Shown here one piece after another: positions 45,741 through 55,385 of a DNA stretch of 64,000 nt. This stretch comes from Simkaniaceae bacterium. Lineage in GTDB: Bacteria; Chlamydiota; Chlamydiia; Chlamydiales; Simkaniaceae. Every line of letters begins with the position of its first letter. The stretch's first letter is position 1. The stretch spans positions 744,001-808,000 of the forward strand of contig CP073763.1 of assembly GCA_018399075.1 (NCBI GenBank). The letters run 5' to 3'. The position numbers and the translations under genes are program-made. Below the pieces are notes generated by a model that ran no database searches, was not told where the DNA came from, and saw only the letters and a list, made by a program, of their open reading frames with translations.

Positions 45741-46599
45741 TCCGCATTTCAAGAGGGGGATGAGTCGCTAGTAAGCTCATTAGCCCTCCTTTTCGGGGGA
45801 CTGATATCATTAGAGCACTTAAGGAACTTTTAGGACTAGAAGGGATTGTTTTTGCTGTGCGAAGCTTTTCTAGGGCGGCAATCATGTGCTCTTTGCGTGT
45901 AAGGATAGCGCCCCCTTTATCGGCCCGGAACTCACGCCATCTTGAAAAGGTGCAAATCACCATCGATCCTAAGATCATAAAGACAATCTCAAAGAGAAAA
46001 GTGAATAGATAATAACTCATATACGAAGAGCGGCGGTTATTGGAGCGTCCCATTGTTGTGACAGCATAGGCTAAAACGCGCGCCAGGAACATGACAAAGG
46101 CATTCACGACCCCTTGAATGAGTGTCATGGTCACCATATCGCCATTCGAGATATGGGAGATTTCGTGAGCAAGGACGGCTTCAAGTTCGCGTTTTTCCAT
46201 TTGAGAAAGTAGTCCTGTTGAGACAGCAACGAGAGAGCGTCTCTTTGTGGGACCGGTTGCAAAAGCGTTCATCTGAGGGGAATCGAAGACTCCAACTTCA
46301 GGAATATCGGGGAGGTTAGCATCACGTGCTAAGCGGGCAACCATATGATAAAGATCTGCTTGTGGACCACTGGGCGTGATTAATTGAATACGCATCATCC
46401 ATTTGGCCATTTTTCGGGAAAGGGCAAGAGAAATAAGGGCGCCAACCATTCCCCAGATTAAACAAAAAATCAAGAGCGACTGCAAATCGAGACCGTGGGC
46501 TGTGAGATAAGGTTTCACATTTAAAAAAGATAAAATGGCAGAAATTGTTAAAATGACTAAGCAGTTAACAGCAAGAAAAAGAAAGATACGTTTAAACAT
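45718..46599 (-). CDS. htpX: membrane zinc protease HtpX
   Basis: M48 protease that removes damaged inner-membrane proteins. 293 residues: two N-terminal membrane helices, FATGPTKRRSLVAVSTGL, zinc motif HEISH (LAHEISHISNGD) and third ligand in FRADKGGA (E of REFRAD). C-terminal THPPLEMRIKRL is standard. ATG 46599 has GGAGG 5 nt upstream; an earlier start would add 11 residues. Overlaps the convergent 43269 gene by 23 nt. Confidence 0.94.
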   Translation of the reverse strand: MFKRIFLFLAVNCLVILTISAILSFLNVKPYLTAHGLDLQSLLIFCLIWGMVGALISLALSRKMAKWMMRIQLITPSGPQADLYHMVARLARDANLPDIPEVGVFDSPQMNAFATGPTKRRSLVAVSTGLLSQMEKRELEAVLAHEISHISNGDMVTMTLIQGVVNAFVMFLARVLAYAVTTMGRSNNRRSSYMSYYLFTFLFEIVFMILGSMVICTFSRWREFRADKGGAILTRKEHMIAALEKLRTAKTIPSSPKSSLSALMISVPRKGGLMSLLATHPPLEMRIKRLQQM

Positions 46600-46628
46600 C
46601 TTGACCTCCTCAATTGTTTCCAATATTA

Positions 46629-46660
46629 CCACTTCTTATCCATTTTTATCCACTTCTATA
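46629..46660. promoter_or_regulatory. phased direct repeats upstream of htpX (possible operator)
   Basis: CCACTTCT occurs at 46629 and 46650 (21 bp apart) and TTATCCA at 46636 and 46646 (10 bp apart), that is, on one helix face. Lies 30-60 bp before htpX. The binding protein is unknown. Confidence 0.3.
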
Positions 46661-46765
46661 ATCGAAAGAATATTTTAATTAATAAAGTGTTCAACTTTGA
46701 TTGCATATAAATGTGTTATGTGCAGAAAATACGAAACTTATTTGATTAACAACCCATTGGTTAAA

Positions 46766-46969
46766 ATGTCAAAAGTTGTCCACCCGAATTTTGGACTTGG
46801 AAATATTACCAAGTTAAAAGAAGCTCTTTCAAGCGAAGAGCTATCTTTTGTTTTAATTACCTGCAGTAAACCTTCGAAGGAAGGGAAGATGAATGTCGAA
46901 ATGGATTATGAGGGAGATCGCGACTTAATTGCCTACCTCATGAAAAGTGCAGAGAACTATTTTGTTTAA
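46766..46969 (+). CDS. small hypothetical protein
   Basis: 67 residues from ATG 46766 (MSKVVHPNFGLGNITKL), soluble, mixed alpha/beta. The frame is open from 46697 with another ATG at 46718, but no ribosome site is visible at any of them, so the start is open. Family not recognised. Confidence 0.5.
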   Translation: MSKVVHPNFGLGNITKLKEALSSEELSFVLITCSKPSKEGKMNVEMDYEGDRDLIAYLMKSAENYFV

Positions 46970-46975
46970 ATTCCA

Positions 46976-47006
46976 ATCTTTTGTACTCTAACTATGTACA
47001 AAGGAT
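46976..47006 (+). promoter_or_regulatory. hairpin occluding the ribosome site of the M20 peptidase gene
   Basis: ATCTTTTGTAC (46976-46986) pairs with GTACAAAGGAT (46996-47006) in 11 bp including one G-T pair, loop of 9. The AAAGGAT arm is the Shine-Dalgarno of the next gene. No U-tract follows, so it is not a terminator; translation control is likely. Confidence 0.5.
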
Positions 47007-47011
47007 AGATG

Positions 47012-48394
47012 ATGCTAGATGAATATGCTACTTGGTTTGAAAAAAACCAAGAGGCGCTCTTAGAAGACTTTTTTACATTTCTTAGATTCCCTAGTATTAG
47101 TACAGACCCTGCCCATAAAAAGGATCTTCTTGCGTGCAAAGATTGGCTCGCTTCTTACATGAAGTCCATAGGTCTAGAAACGGAAGTTTGGGAAACATCA
47201 GGTCATCCCACCGTCTTTGGATCTTATGAAGGGGGCGATGGTCCCACTCTCCTTTTTTATGGTCACTATGATGTCCAACCCGAAGTTCCCCTAGAAGAAT
47301 GGAAAAGCCCCCCCTTTGAACCTGAGGTTCGTGATAATGTTGTTTATGCAAGAGGAGCCATTGATAACAAAGGACAGGGATTTTATACTCTCCTAGCAAT
47401 CCGCGCTTTTTTAGAGATGGCAAAAGAGAAAAAGATTAATATTAAGGTTCTAATTGAAGGAGAAGAAGAGGTCGGCAGTCCTGGTCTTGAGGGAATTTTA
47501 GATGAGAAGAGTGAAGAGCTCAAAGCGGATCATATCTTTATTGTGGATTTAGACATGTATGGGAAAGGGATTCCTGCAGTGACTCTAGGGATTCGAGGGG
47601 TCACAAACATCAATGTATCAGTGAAAAATAGCAATACCGACCTTCACTCAGGGGTCTATGGAGGCATTGTCCTGAATCCAGCTAGGGCTTTAGCTACAGC
47701 TCTTGGAAAGATGTGGAACGAAAAGGGAGAAGTGACGATTCCCGGTTTTTATGAAGGAGTGAAAGCTCTTTCGAAAGAAGAGCATGCGAATTTCGATTGG
47801 GAATCCGATGTAAAAAAAGAGGCAGCTCCATTTGATGTAAAGGTTTTTAAGGGTGAAGGAGACTTTTCTCTCCTTGAGTCAAACTGGATTCGCCCCACTT
47901 TAGAAATTAATGGAATGGAGAGTGGGTATACTGGGGATGGATTTAAAACGATTATCCCTTCAAAAGCCATGGCGAAACTTTCTTGTCGCTTAGTTCCTAA
48001 TCAAGACCCTGAGCAAGTGATCAGTGCTATTGAGACCTTTTTGAAAAAAAATCTCCCAGAGGGTATAGAGGTAAGTTTAGAAAAGGGACATGGGACACCA
48101 GGTGTCATGACATCTCCAAATTCAGAAACGGTCAAAGAGACCTCTAAAGCTTATGAAGCAGTCTATCATACAAAGTGTCGTCGCAAACTCTGTGGAGCAA
48201 CGATTCCTATTGCTGGAATGCTTTCTAAGATATGTGGAGGAGAGCTTGTGATGATGGGTGTCGGACTTGGAACAGATAATATGCATGCTCCTAATGAATG
48301 TTTTGGACTTGATCGATTTAAGGAAGGCTTTTTATCAGTCACACAAATTTTAGAAATTTTTTCTAGAGGAGGCATTCATGGCACGGATGAATGA
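47012..48394 (+). CDS. M20-family metallodipeptidase
   Basis: 460 residues with di-zinc ligands in order: H in FYGHYDVQP, D in ARGAIDNKGQ, E pair in EGEEEVGS, D in FIVDLDMY, and H in NMHAPNE. Insert domain for dimerisation (VSVKNSNTDLHSGVYGG) is present. Cleaves dipeptides or a related amide; chlamydiae import host peptides. ATG 47012 is preferred to 47009 because AAGGA is then 6 nt away. Overlaps the next gene. Confidence 0.88.
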   Translation: MLDEYATWFEKNQEALLEDFFTFLRFPSISTDPAHKKDLLACKDWLASYMKSIGLETEVWETSGHPTVFGSYEGGDGPTLLFYGHYDVQPEVPLEEWKSPPFEPEVRDNVVYARGAIDNKGQGFYTLLAIRAFLEMAKEKKINIKVLIEGEEEVGSPGLEGILDEKSEELKADHIFIVDLDMYGKGIPAVTLGIRGVTNINVSVKNSNTDLHSGVYGGIVLNPARALATALGKMWNEKGEVTIPGFYEGVKALSKEEHANFDWESDVKKEAAPFDVKVFKGEGDFSLLESNWIRPTLEINGMESGYTGDGFKTIIPSKAMAKLSCRLVPNQDPEQVISAIETFLKKNLPEGIEVSLEKGHGTPGVMTSPNSETVKETSKAYEAVYHTKCRRKLCGATIPIAGMLSKICGGELVMMGVGLGTDNMHAPNECFGLDRFKEGFLSVTQILEIFSRGGIHGTDE

Positions 48395-49532
48395 TATCCT
48401 TAAGAAATGGGCAGATTTCTCAGCTTCTGAGACAAAGCCTCTTTTTTGGATGCTTCTTGGTCCTCTTCTTGTGATGCTTACCCTGATCGTTGCGATTCCG
48501 AACTTTTCAAATCCTTATCTCCCATTGATTACTGTCATGGGATTTGTCCTTTCTTGGCGGTATCGTGTGAGCGGCCTTTCTTTGACCCTTATGGTCTTTG
48601 TTTTCTATTTCGCCTTTAGCTATTTCTTTGGTCATAATGATGCTTTTTTATGGAAACTGGGTTGGGGATGCTCTCTTGCCTTAGGGCTAACGATTTCCTT
48701 TTTGTCTATGGAAGAGCTGAAGAGCTATTATGCCAAACAAAAAGAGGGAAAAGAAAAGGCGCTTCAAGAGCTCCAAATCTCTCTTCATAGCTTTGAAGAA
48801 AAGACAGCAACAGAAAAGCGTTCTCTCGAAAATGAAATCGATGACTTAAAAGAAGAGCTTTCTTCTTCCCGCGAAGAAGTAGAGGTTCTTTTAAGTCTTG
48901 TCGATGCAAGCCGTATAGAGTCGGATAAAGTCTACAAGCAAAGTGAGACCCTCTCTTCAGATTCCATTGAATTAGGCCGGGAGTTAGAAGCTTTAAAAGC
49001 CGATCTAGAAGAGACAAGGGAAAAACTTTCAGTATTTGAAATAAAGCATCGAGAGATCTCTGAAATTGCAAGCAAGAGGCTAAAAGAGCTAAACTCTCTT
49101 CGCGTTGATCTTTACCAGTCTCGCCTCCTTACTGAGGGGTACCAAAAGCAAGTCGAACGGGCGCGAGCCTTTTTCAAAGCGCAGAGAAAAGAACAAAAAG
49201 CGCTGCCCGTTAAAGAGATCCCTCCGAGTCTTAAAGAGAAAGAGGACAATCTTATCTTAAAAACGCTTGAGAAAGACAAGGGGATGATTAAAAAAGCTTA
49301 CGATCAAACTTTGAATGATTACCAGAACCTTAAAGCTGCTCTTGAAGAGGGGAATTTAAAACTAAAAAAAGCTCCTGATGAAGCTCTCGGTATGGAAGTG
49401 AATCGTCTTAGTTTAGAGATTAAAGAGAAGAAGCAAAAGCTTGAGCAGACGAAATCAGAACTCATCGGCATCGAAAGAGAGATTTTTATCATTAAAAAAG
49501 GACTCCAAGAAAAGGGTTCCTTTGCCCATTAA
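48378..49532 (+). CDS. membrane protein with long coiled-coil domain
   Basis: 384 residues. Residues ~20-115 hold three to four hydrophobic helices (WMLLGPLLVMLTLIVAI, LMVFVFYFAFSYFFG, LGWGCSLALGLTISF). From ~118 to the end it is almost wholly charged heptad-like helix (E/K rich), a cytosolic coiled coil, with a Pro-rich break (LPVKEIPPSLK, about 275). GGAGG 5 nt before ATG. This anchor-plus-coil plan suits a scaffold or envelope/division role, unproven. Confidence 0.65.
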   Translation: MARMNDILKKWADFSASETKPLFWMLLGPLLVMLTLIVAIPNFSNPYLPLITVMGFVLSWRYRVSGLSLTLMVFVFYFAFSYFFGHNDAFLWKLGWGCSLALGLTISFLSMEELKSYYAKQKEGKEKALQELQISLHSFEEKTATEKRSLENEIDDLKEELSSSREEVEVLLSLVDASRIESDKVYKQSETLSSDSIELGRELEALKADLEETREKLSVFEIKHREISEIASKRLKELNSLRVDLYQSRLLTEGYQKQVERARAFFKAQRKEQKALPVKEIPPSLKEKEDNLILKTLEKDKGMIKKAYDQTLNDYQNLKAALEEGNLKLKKAPDEALGMEVNRLSLEIKEKKQKLEQTKSELIGIEREIFIIKKGLQEKGSFAH

Positions 49533-50401
49533 GGGAGGGTGAGGATTTCGTATCCATCATCCGTGATAAGAAGAGTGTGCTCCCATTGGGAGCTTGGCTT
49601 TCCATCAAGCGTACGAGCCGTCCAATGATCCTTCAGATCAATCTCTCCTTCTCGGACACCCGCATTGATCATGGGCTCGATTGTAAAGGTCATACCAGCC
49701 GCAAGGGGAATATCCATAGTATTGTAGCAATGAGCGATTTGGGGAGCTTCATGGAACTCAATTCCGACGCCATGGGCTACGAACTGGTTCACAACGGAAC
49801 AACCCTCACTAGTCGCATAATCCTCAATCACTTGTCCAATGTCTGAAACGAGGATTCCTGGCTTAAGGATTTTGATCGCTCGCATAAGACATTCATAAGA
49901 GACATCAACAACTTTTTGCTTTTCTTCAGAGATTTCACCAATAGTAACCATTGCGCTGCAGTCGCCATAATACCCATTGAGTACCGAGGTGACATCAATA
50001 TTCATGATATCTCCATTAACAAGGGGTTGGTCATTAGGGATGCCATGACAGATAACTTCATTGAGTGAGGTGCAGATTCCCTTTGGAAAGGGAGGTTCAC
50101 CATACCCTAAAGGGGCAGGGATCGCTCCAGCTTCCTTATGGAGCTCCATGGCGTAATCATCAAGCTCTTGAGTAGTGACTCCCTCTTTAGCTTTAGCGCA
50201 CACTTTTTTTAGGATTGTTGCTGCAAGTTTGCCTGATGCTCGAATGCCTTCGATTTGCTCTGGAGTTTTTAAGACAATCTGATACTTTTTAAAATACTCA
50301 GCTTTTAAGCTCTTAAAATCTTGAGGGGCGAGAAAAGGGTGGTGACACTTTTTCCACTTTTTTCCGCTTCCACACCAACAGGGGTCGTTTCTTGCGATCA
50401 T
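49529..50401 (-). CDS. map: methionine aminopeptidase with SEC-C motif
   Basis: Removes N-terminal Met. 290 residues: residues 5-22 are a SEC-C zinc motif (CWCGSGKKWKKCHH), as in chlamydial and some other type I enzymes, followed by the pita-bread fold. Metal ligands lie in NIDVTSVLNGYYGDCSAM (two Asp), VGIEFHEAPQI (His), FTIEPMI (Glu) and SQWEHTLL (Glu). Overlaps the convergent gene by 4 nt; truA is next upstream. Confidence 0.95.
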   Translation of the reverse strand: MIARNDPCWCGSGKKWKKCHHPFLAPQDFKSLKAEYFKKYQIVLKTPEQIEGIRASGKLAATILKKVCAKAKEGVTTQELDDYAMELHKEAGAIPAPLGYGEPPFPKGICTSLNEVICHGIPNDQPLVNGDIMNIDVTSVLNGYYGDCSAMVTIGEISEEKQKVVDVSYECLMRAIKILKPGILVSDIGQVIEDYATSEGCSVVNQFVAHGVGIEFHEAPQIAHCYNTMDIPLAAGMTFTIEPMINAGVREGEIDLKDHWTARTLDGKPSSQWEHTLLITDDGYEILTLP

Positions 50402-50446
50402 AAAATTTCCTTTTGAAAGTATTATATGTAAAACATGAGGCCTTGT

Positions 50447-51184
50447 CTAGAGGTAAGACACTTTCTTAAGGGTTAATCCGTGAGCAGGTGCGGTGATTCC
50501 TGCCCCCTTCCGATCCCTATTTTCTAATAAGGTTTTCACATTAGCAAGAGAGAGTTTTCCCAGTCCAAGATAGACGAGAGTGCCGACAAGATTTCGGACC
50601 ATTTTATAGAGAAAGCTATTCCCCTCGATTTCAAAACGGAGGGAAGACCCTTCTTCGATAATTTCTAAGCGAGTCAGCGTTCGGATCGTATTTTTTGGCA
50701 TGGGGGAGATCGCATTGCAAAAGGTTAGAAAATCATGGGTTCCAATAAAAGAGGAGGCTCCTTCTCTCATAAGATCGAGGTTAAGGGGGCTTGTGATATG
50801 CCATGAAAAATGGCGGCGAAAAGGGGATTGAACAGGAGTCATGCAGAGGTGGTAGTGATATTCTTTCCCTACAGCCTCTAGCGTAGGATGGAATGTTTCC
50901 GGAGCCTCTTCGATTGTTTGGACCCGAATTGTTTTGGGGAGGAGCTGATTCAGACTAAATTTTAGGCGGGTCAGATCGATGGTTTTTTCAGTGATATAGT
51001 TGACCACTTGCTGCTCAGCATGGACGCCACGATCAGTCCTTGATGCGGCCTGCAAAATAATCGGATGTTGGTAGATCGTTTCTAATGTTTTTCGTAGAGT
51101 CTCTTCAATTGTGATCCCATCGATAGACTCTTGCCATCCTAGAAATTCTGTTCCATCGTAAGAGAGAATCATCTTAATATTCAT
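50447..51184 (-). CDS. truA: tRNA pseudouridine(38-40) synthase
   Basis: 245 residues from ATG 51184: ILSYDGTEFLGWQ, catalytic Asp in SRTDRGVHAEQQV, and EGNSFLYKMVRNLVGTLVYLG. Longer start at 51238 would overlap marC. Modifies the anticodon stem of many tRNAs. Confidence 0.94.
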   Translation of the reverse strand: MNIKMILSYDGTEFLGWQESIDGITIEETLRKTLETIYQHPIILQAASRTDRGVHAEQQVVNYITEKTIDLTRLKFSLNQLLPKTIRVQTIEEAPETFHPTLEAVGKEYHYHLCMTPVQSPFRRHFSWHITSPLNLDLMREGASSFIGTHDFLTFCNAISPMPKNTIRTLTRLEIIEEGSSLRFEIEGNSFLYKMVRNLVGTLVYLGLGKLSLANVKTLLENRDRKGAGITAPAHGLTLKKVSYL

Positions 51185-51206
51185 GGGAAAGAGAATAGCA
51201 TAGTTA

Positions 51207-51800
51207 CTATTTCTGAAGGTAGAGAGAGAGCCCTTCAAGAAACATCTGGACAGACATAAGGGTTAGCAGAAGACCCATTAATCTTTCACAAGCAACAATC
51301 CCCCTAATCCCAAGAATTTTTTTTAAGAAGGGAGCGCCAAGTAAAATAATCATTGATCCAGCCCATGCTATGCAAATGGCTCCAATGAGCAATCCGACCA
51401 TCTCTTGGTGAGAGTAAATCATCACAGCGGCAAGAACCGATGGACCAGCAACCAAGGGAATTGCAAGTGGAACAATAAAAGGTTCCCCTTTTCCTAGGCT
51501 TTCATAGGTCCCTTCTTTTCCACTAGGAAAAATCATCTTTATGGCAATCATGAAAAGAATGATTCCCCCGGAAATTAGGATGGTTTCTTGTCCAACACCT
51601 AGAATATCGAGTAGTTGTTCACCCACAAAGCTAAAAAGGATAATTACCGCAAGAGCAATAAGAAGCTCCCGAATGATAATCTTTTGCTGACGTTTTGCTT
51701 TGACATCCTTTAAGACCGCTAAATAGATCGGAATATTCCCTATGGGGTCCATAAGCAAAAATAAAGAAAAAGAAATGGTAAATAAGGAGTAGTTATTCAT
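51207..51800 (-). CDS. MarC-family integral membrane protein
   Basis: 197 residues, six membrane helices. DPIGNIPIYLAVL near the N terminus and FIVPLAIPLVAGPSVLAAVMIYS are MarC/UPF0056 signatures. Transport or antibiotic-resistance roles proposed for the family are not established. In Chlamydia the MarC gene also lies beside map (recalled). Confidence 0.88.
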   Translation of the reverse strand: MNNYSLFTISFSLFLLMDPIGNIPIYLAVLKDVKAKRQQKIIIRELLIALAVIILFSFVGEQLLDILGVGQETILISGGIILFMIAIKMIFPSGKEGTYESLGKGEPFIVPLAIPLVAGPSVLAAVMIYSHQEMVGLLIGAICIAWAGSMIILLGAPFLKKILGIRGIVACERLMGLLLTLMSVQMFLEGLSLYLQK

Positions 51801-52035
51801 ATTTTTTATAGGGAAATGGGTGCTAAGAGCTTATCCTGTATTTAATAAATATTTTTAATCAGAAACTTCAACCAAAAGTCTATAAGAGCAAAATGTAAAA
51901 ACCCTCTCCATTATTTCACCCTCCTTTTCCACCTCGTTGAGAGTCTCCTATATCTAGTCTTCAGCCAGGCCTCTTCTAATTGATCCATGAAGAGACTAAA
52001 TATTTTCTACCAACAATTTTTTGCAACAGAACCTG

Positions 52036-54420
52036 TTAAAAACGTTTTTCAACTTTAACTTTCCCATCCACTACATAATTATCATCAAGAAAGTCGACCC
52101 GGCATCCCACATCAATAATCCAATCGCTGTCATGGCGGAAATTAATGTCGAGGCCTAATGAGAGTTGGTTAGTGTTGCGAGTAAAACTCTTTACAACAAA
52201 ATGGGGCTGACAGGTCTCTTGCTTATAGAACCGTGATTTATAGTTTCCGGAAGAGAGCCAAATATTAGAGATCCAACCCACTTGAAAGGCAGGCATGATA
52301 CACCATGTGTTGGTATGAAAATCTCTTAAAAACTTAATTAAGAGATTAGGCTGCAGAAGAGCTGAGTATTTGCTATCAACAGTCAGGTTAATGCTATCTG
52401 CTCCTGATTCAGTGTACCGCTGTTCAAAGATATTAAGGTAGCTGACTCTTGCCTCTGGAAGGATATAGATGTGGTCTAAGTTCCCTTTTATATTGATGCG
52501 GAATCTATATCCACCATCGAGTCTTGCGAGGACATCATAACTATGGTGTTTATTGGTAGCAGTTCGATTCACACCGGGAAATTTTATTTTGCGGTCGATA
52601 TCATAGTAATTATAAGACCCCATCACTAAAAGGTTCAGGAACCCATTTTTTGGGCTCCATCCTAAAGAAGGGCCAAGATAGACGGAGTTGATATGTCCAT
52701 CCCCTCGATCTTTATCCCAATCAATCTTGGAGTAAGTGTAACCAGCTCCTCCTCCGACATGAAAAGAGTTAAAAAAGAGGTGACTTGCTCCTGCTCCGAC
52801 TCCCACAGCATAGCTATCAAAACCCACTTGCCCCTGGATTCCATCTTGATCGTAATAGTATCCCACAGGAGCAACCCACACAGAAGTGTCATTTCTGTTT
52901 GCTTGGCAATCTTCCTGGGAATTATTTTGAGAAACGCAAGGATCACACCAGTCAAATTTTTCTGTATTCTCAACAATCACATCCGCAATGATTCGATTGC
53001 TATGAAGATTCATTAAGGGGAGAGCTCCAAATTGTGCGGGCGATAACTTGACAAGATCCTTTGCAAACTGATCTGCTGGAACTCTGACTAAAGCACCCAT
53101 AACCTTTAGAAGATCATAGTTGGAAGGGATAAAGCCACGACAAAATAAGTAGTCTGCAACCTCACGGGAATTTCCACTTAAAAGACGTTTAGGAACTGGG
53201 AGAATGGCTCCGGCAAGGTCATTGATTAATAGGGCAAATGTTCCAAAGTAATGGGTAGAAAATGCTAGACCAGAATCATCAATTAGCGTCAATGCTCCTA
53301 ATCTTGTAGCATAATTCATAAAAGTGAACCTTGATCCTGCAGGATAAATCCCCGGCTCTGGCTCTAAGGTAAGGGTTCCATCTAGAGTGGCATTTCCAAT
53401 TCCAATGACATTTAAGCGGTCTGAAGAGCCGTCATCACTGACCTGTATGAGTAAATTTCCTGTAGAATCTTGATTGTAGGTTCCATTAACCGTAAGAGTT
53501 CCAATAGTGGTATTAGGAGTGTCCCCTATAGCCTCTCCAGGACTGACTGTTCCAAAGTTAGCCACAGCTGCAACCGTTCCTGTTCCCGTTAAGAATGCTC
53601 CCGGATTAACTTGTGTATTACTGATAATACTTCCTGGAACATTTATGACGCCATCATTGATTGTTGTTGTTCCAGAGTAGGTATTCGTTCCTGCGAGATG
53701 TAGAACGTGACCAGCAATTTTAATGAGGTTTCCGCCTGGAGTAGTGTTTATAATTGACCCAGTAATATTCCCATCATGTAATGACAACGTGTTGTCATTG
53801 ATGTCAACCGTTCCTGTAACACTCAACCCTACAAGTGATACGGAAAAAGGTAACCCAGGACTATATACAAGGTTACCATATACAATAGGGTGTCCTTTGA
53901 GTGCTTGGTGGTCGTTCGCTTGAACAGTGGCATCTATACCAATTCTCGTATTACTATTAGTATTTGCATTGTTAAGATAGAATAGACCACTGTTATAGGT
54001 AACTGTAGCACCTGATATAGTTCCGTTGAAAGTCAATGGATTAGCAAAAGACGTGTCCATGGTAAAAGAATTGGTGGCGACCAAATTAGCAGCAATTGTA
54101 TGAGATCCATCTGAGATTATTATTCTAGCTTGTGCTGAGCCATTATCCATCGTTAGTGTTTCTGGGCCACTAATTGTATAACCTGCTGCAGAATTAAATG
54201 TGACTTTTCCAACTGTAACTGACTCTGTGTCAATGTTTACAGTAGGAGCTCCAACTGCAGTGAATTCAGCTGTAGAACTTATTCCATTCGGAACGACACC
54301 TGAATCCCAATTACTTGCATTGTTCCAGCTGTCATCTACAGATCCATTCCAAGTGTTTGCACTTAGAGAATGAGTTAAGAAAAGTAGGGATGCTAAAAAG
54401 GTATAAATATAGATCTTCAT
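52036..54420 (-). CDS. autotransporter with beta-helix passenger
   Basis: 794 residues, type V secreted protein. Signal peptide (MKIYIYTFLASLLFLTHSLSA), then W-NGS/W-NASNWDSGVVPNG opener, and a passenger of short parallel-helix turns rich in G, T, N and V (GTNTYSGTTTINDGVINVPG is the autotransporter repeat). From about 505 a translocator barrel of alternating aromatic strands ends VKVEKRF with terminal Phe. A linker around 400-500 includes two Cys near CDPC. Lacks the GGAI/FxxN motif sets of chlamydial Pmps. The passenger function is unknown. Confidence 0.85.
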   Translation of the reverse strand: MKIYIYTFLASLLFLTHSLSANTWNGSVDDSWNNASNWDSGVVPNGISSTAEFTAVGAPTVNIDTESVTVGKVTFNSAAGYTISGPETLTMDNGSAQARIIISDGSHTIAANLVATNSFTMDTSFANPLTFNGTISGATVTYNSGLFYLNNANTNSNTRIGIDATVQANDHQALKGHPIVYGNLVYSPGLPFSVSLVGLSVTGTVDINDNTLSLHDGNITGSIINTTPGGNLIKIAGHVLHLAGTNTYSGTTTINDGVINVPGSIISNTQVNPGAFLTGTGTVAAVANFGTVSPGEAIGDTPNTTIGTLTVNGTYNQDSTGNLLIQVSDDGSSDRLNVIGIGNATLDGTLTLEPEPGIYPAGSRFTFMNYATRLGALTLIDDSGLAFSTHYFGTFALLINDLAGAILPVPKRLLSGNSREVADYLFCRGFIPSNYDLLKVMGALVRVPADQFAKDLVKLSPAQFGALPLMNLHSNRIIADVIVENTEKFDWCDPCVSQNNSQEDCQANRNDTSVWVAPVGYYYDQDGIQGQVGFDSYAVGVGAGASHLFFNSFHVGGGAGYTYSKIDWDKDRGDGHINSVYLGPSLGWSPKNGFLNLLVMGSYNYYDIDRKIKFPGVNRTATNKHHSYDVLARLDGGYRFRINIKGNLDHIYILPEARVSYLNIFEQRYTESGADSINLTVDSKYSALLQPNLLIKFLRDFHTNTWCIMPAFQVGWISNIWLSSGNYKSRFYKQETCQPHFVVKSFTRNTNQLSLGLDINFRHDSDWIIDVGCRVDFLDDNYVVDGKVKVEKRF

Positions 54421-54629
54421 ACTATTGCCATTGATAGATGTTCCATTTAGCCTTTTAGTAACATTTTATATAAATATTGTAAAATTGTTCAGGATGTAAG
54501 CGTAAAATAGGTGTATTGCTACCGTATTGCACTTATCTGTAAGCGTTTTGCCAAGGATAATGATTCTTCCTTGGTCTTATTGGAGTTAGGGGAACAGTGA
54601 TATCTGGGAGAATGAAGCTGCTTTTATTC

Positions 54630-55328
54630 TTAGACCATCATAGAGATCTCGGGAGGAGTCTCTACTTCTTTTTTATAGGAAGCAGCAGCATCATTTTCAC
54701 TTAAAATAATATCGTAGATAGAGGTGGCATAGAGAATCGTGCTAAGTGTCACCTGAAGACCGATATTAACCTTAGTCATGGCTAAAAAGGCAACAACTTG
54801 TGCTGCGTAAAGGAGGGTGCTAGCCGTTGATCCCATCATTTTTATAAATGAAGCAGTCTCCTGATCGGTTCCTTGAGCTTCTTGCCACGATTCGATGTCA
54901 TCAAGAAGTCCATCTCCTTTTAGAACAAAACTTGCCAGAGGAGCTAGCTCTTTGTCATAGGGTAGGATGGGACTAATAGGGTTTGCTGCGAGTAAGTTGT
55001 AAAGGCTTGTATAGGACTGAATAATCGAGACGGTTTGAGCAATAATGCGGATCGCAATAACAGGCTTAAACCCTTCAGCTGTCATCGATGTCAGATCGCT
55101 TTTAATTTGTGTAAATCGATCGGCTTCAAGAGGAGGGGTTGAGCTATTTCCTTCAATATATGCGAAAGTGTGGGCGCCAATTCCAACGAGTTTAAGGGCA
55201 TCATCAGCTTCCGAGGGAGCGTCCATCATTTTGACAGCTTTTCTTGATTGACCGATAGCCCAAGTGGGACTGGGGCCGCTCGGCATCACATAGTCAGGAG
55301 GAACTGTGACAGCTGGTAATATACTCAT
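54630..55328 (-). CDS. hypothetical protein with paired hydrophobic helices (Inc-like)
   Basis: 232 residues, unknown. Soluble N-terminal ~160 residues, including a helix with MTAEGFKPVIAIRI; then two close hydrophobic helices (about 168-186 and 188-208; SASTLLYAAQVVAFLAMT type and GLQVTLSTILYATSIYDIIL). Closely spaced helices near the end recall chlamydial inclusion-membrane proteins, but no homology is claimed. Good GGTG site before ATG. The 209-bp gap to the autotransporter holds no feature I can support. Confidence 0.5.
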   Translation of the reverse strand: MSILPAVTVPPDYVMPSGPSPTWAIGQSRKAVKMMDAPSEADDALKLVGIGAHTFAYIEGNSSTPPLEADRFTQIKSDLTSMTAEGFKPVIAIRIIAQTVSIIQSYTSLYNLLAANPISPILPYDKELAPLASFVLKGDGLLDDIESWQEAQGTDQETASFIKMMGSTASTLLYAAQVVAFLAMTKVNIGLQVTLSTILYATSIYDIILSENDAAASYKKEVETPPEISMMV

Positions 55329-55385
55329 AATTCACCTTTTTGTAATATTATAACATATTTTTAGTTATAAAAAAATAATACTAAA

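Noticed and set aside
51801-52035. Possible gene or RNA in the 235-bp gap between marC and the autotransporter
   Set aside because: No frame with a start signal, no stable hairpin and no convincing promoter found.
54553-54576. Hairpin CCAAGGA/TCCTTGG between the autotransporter and the 54630 gene as terminator
   Set aside because: No U-tract on either strand.
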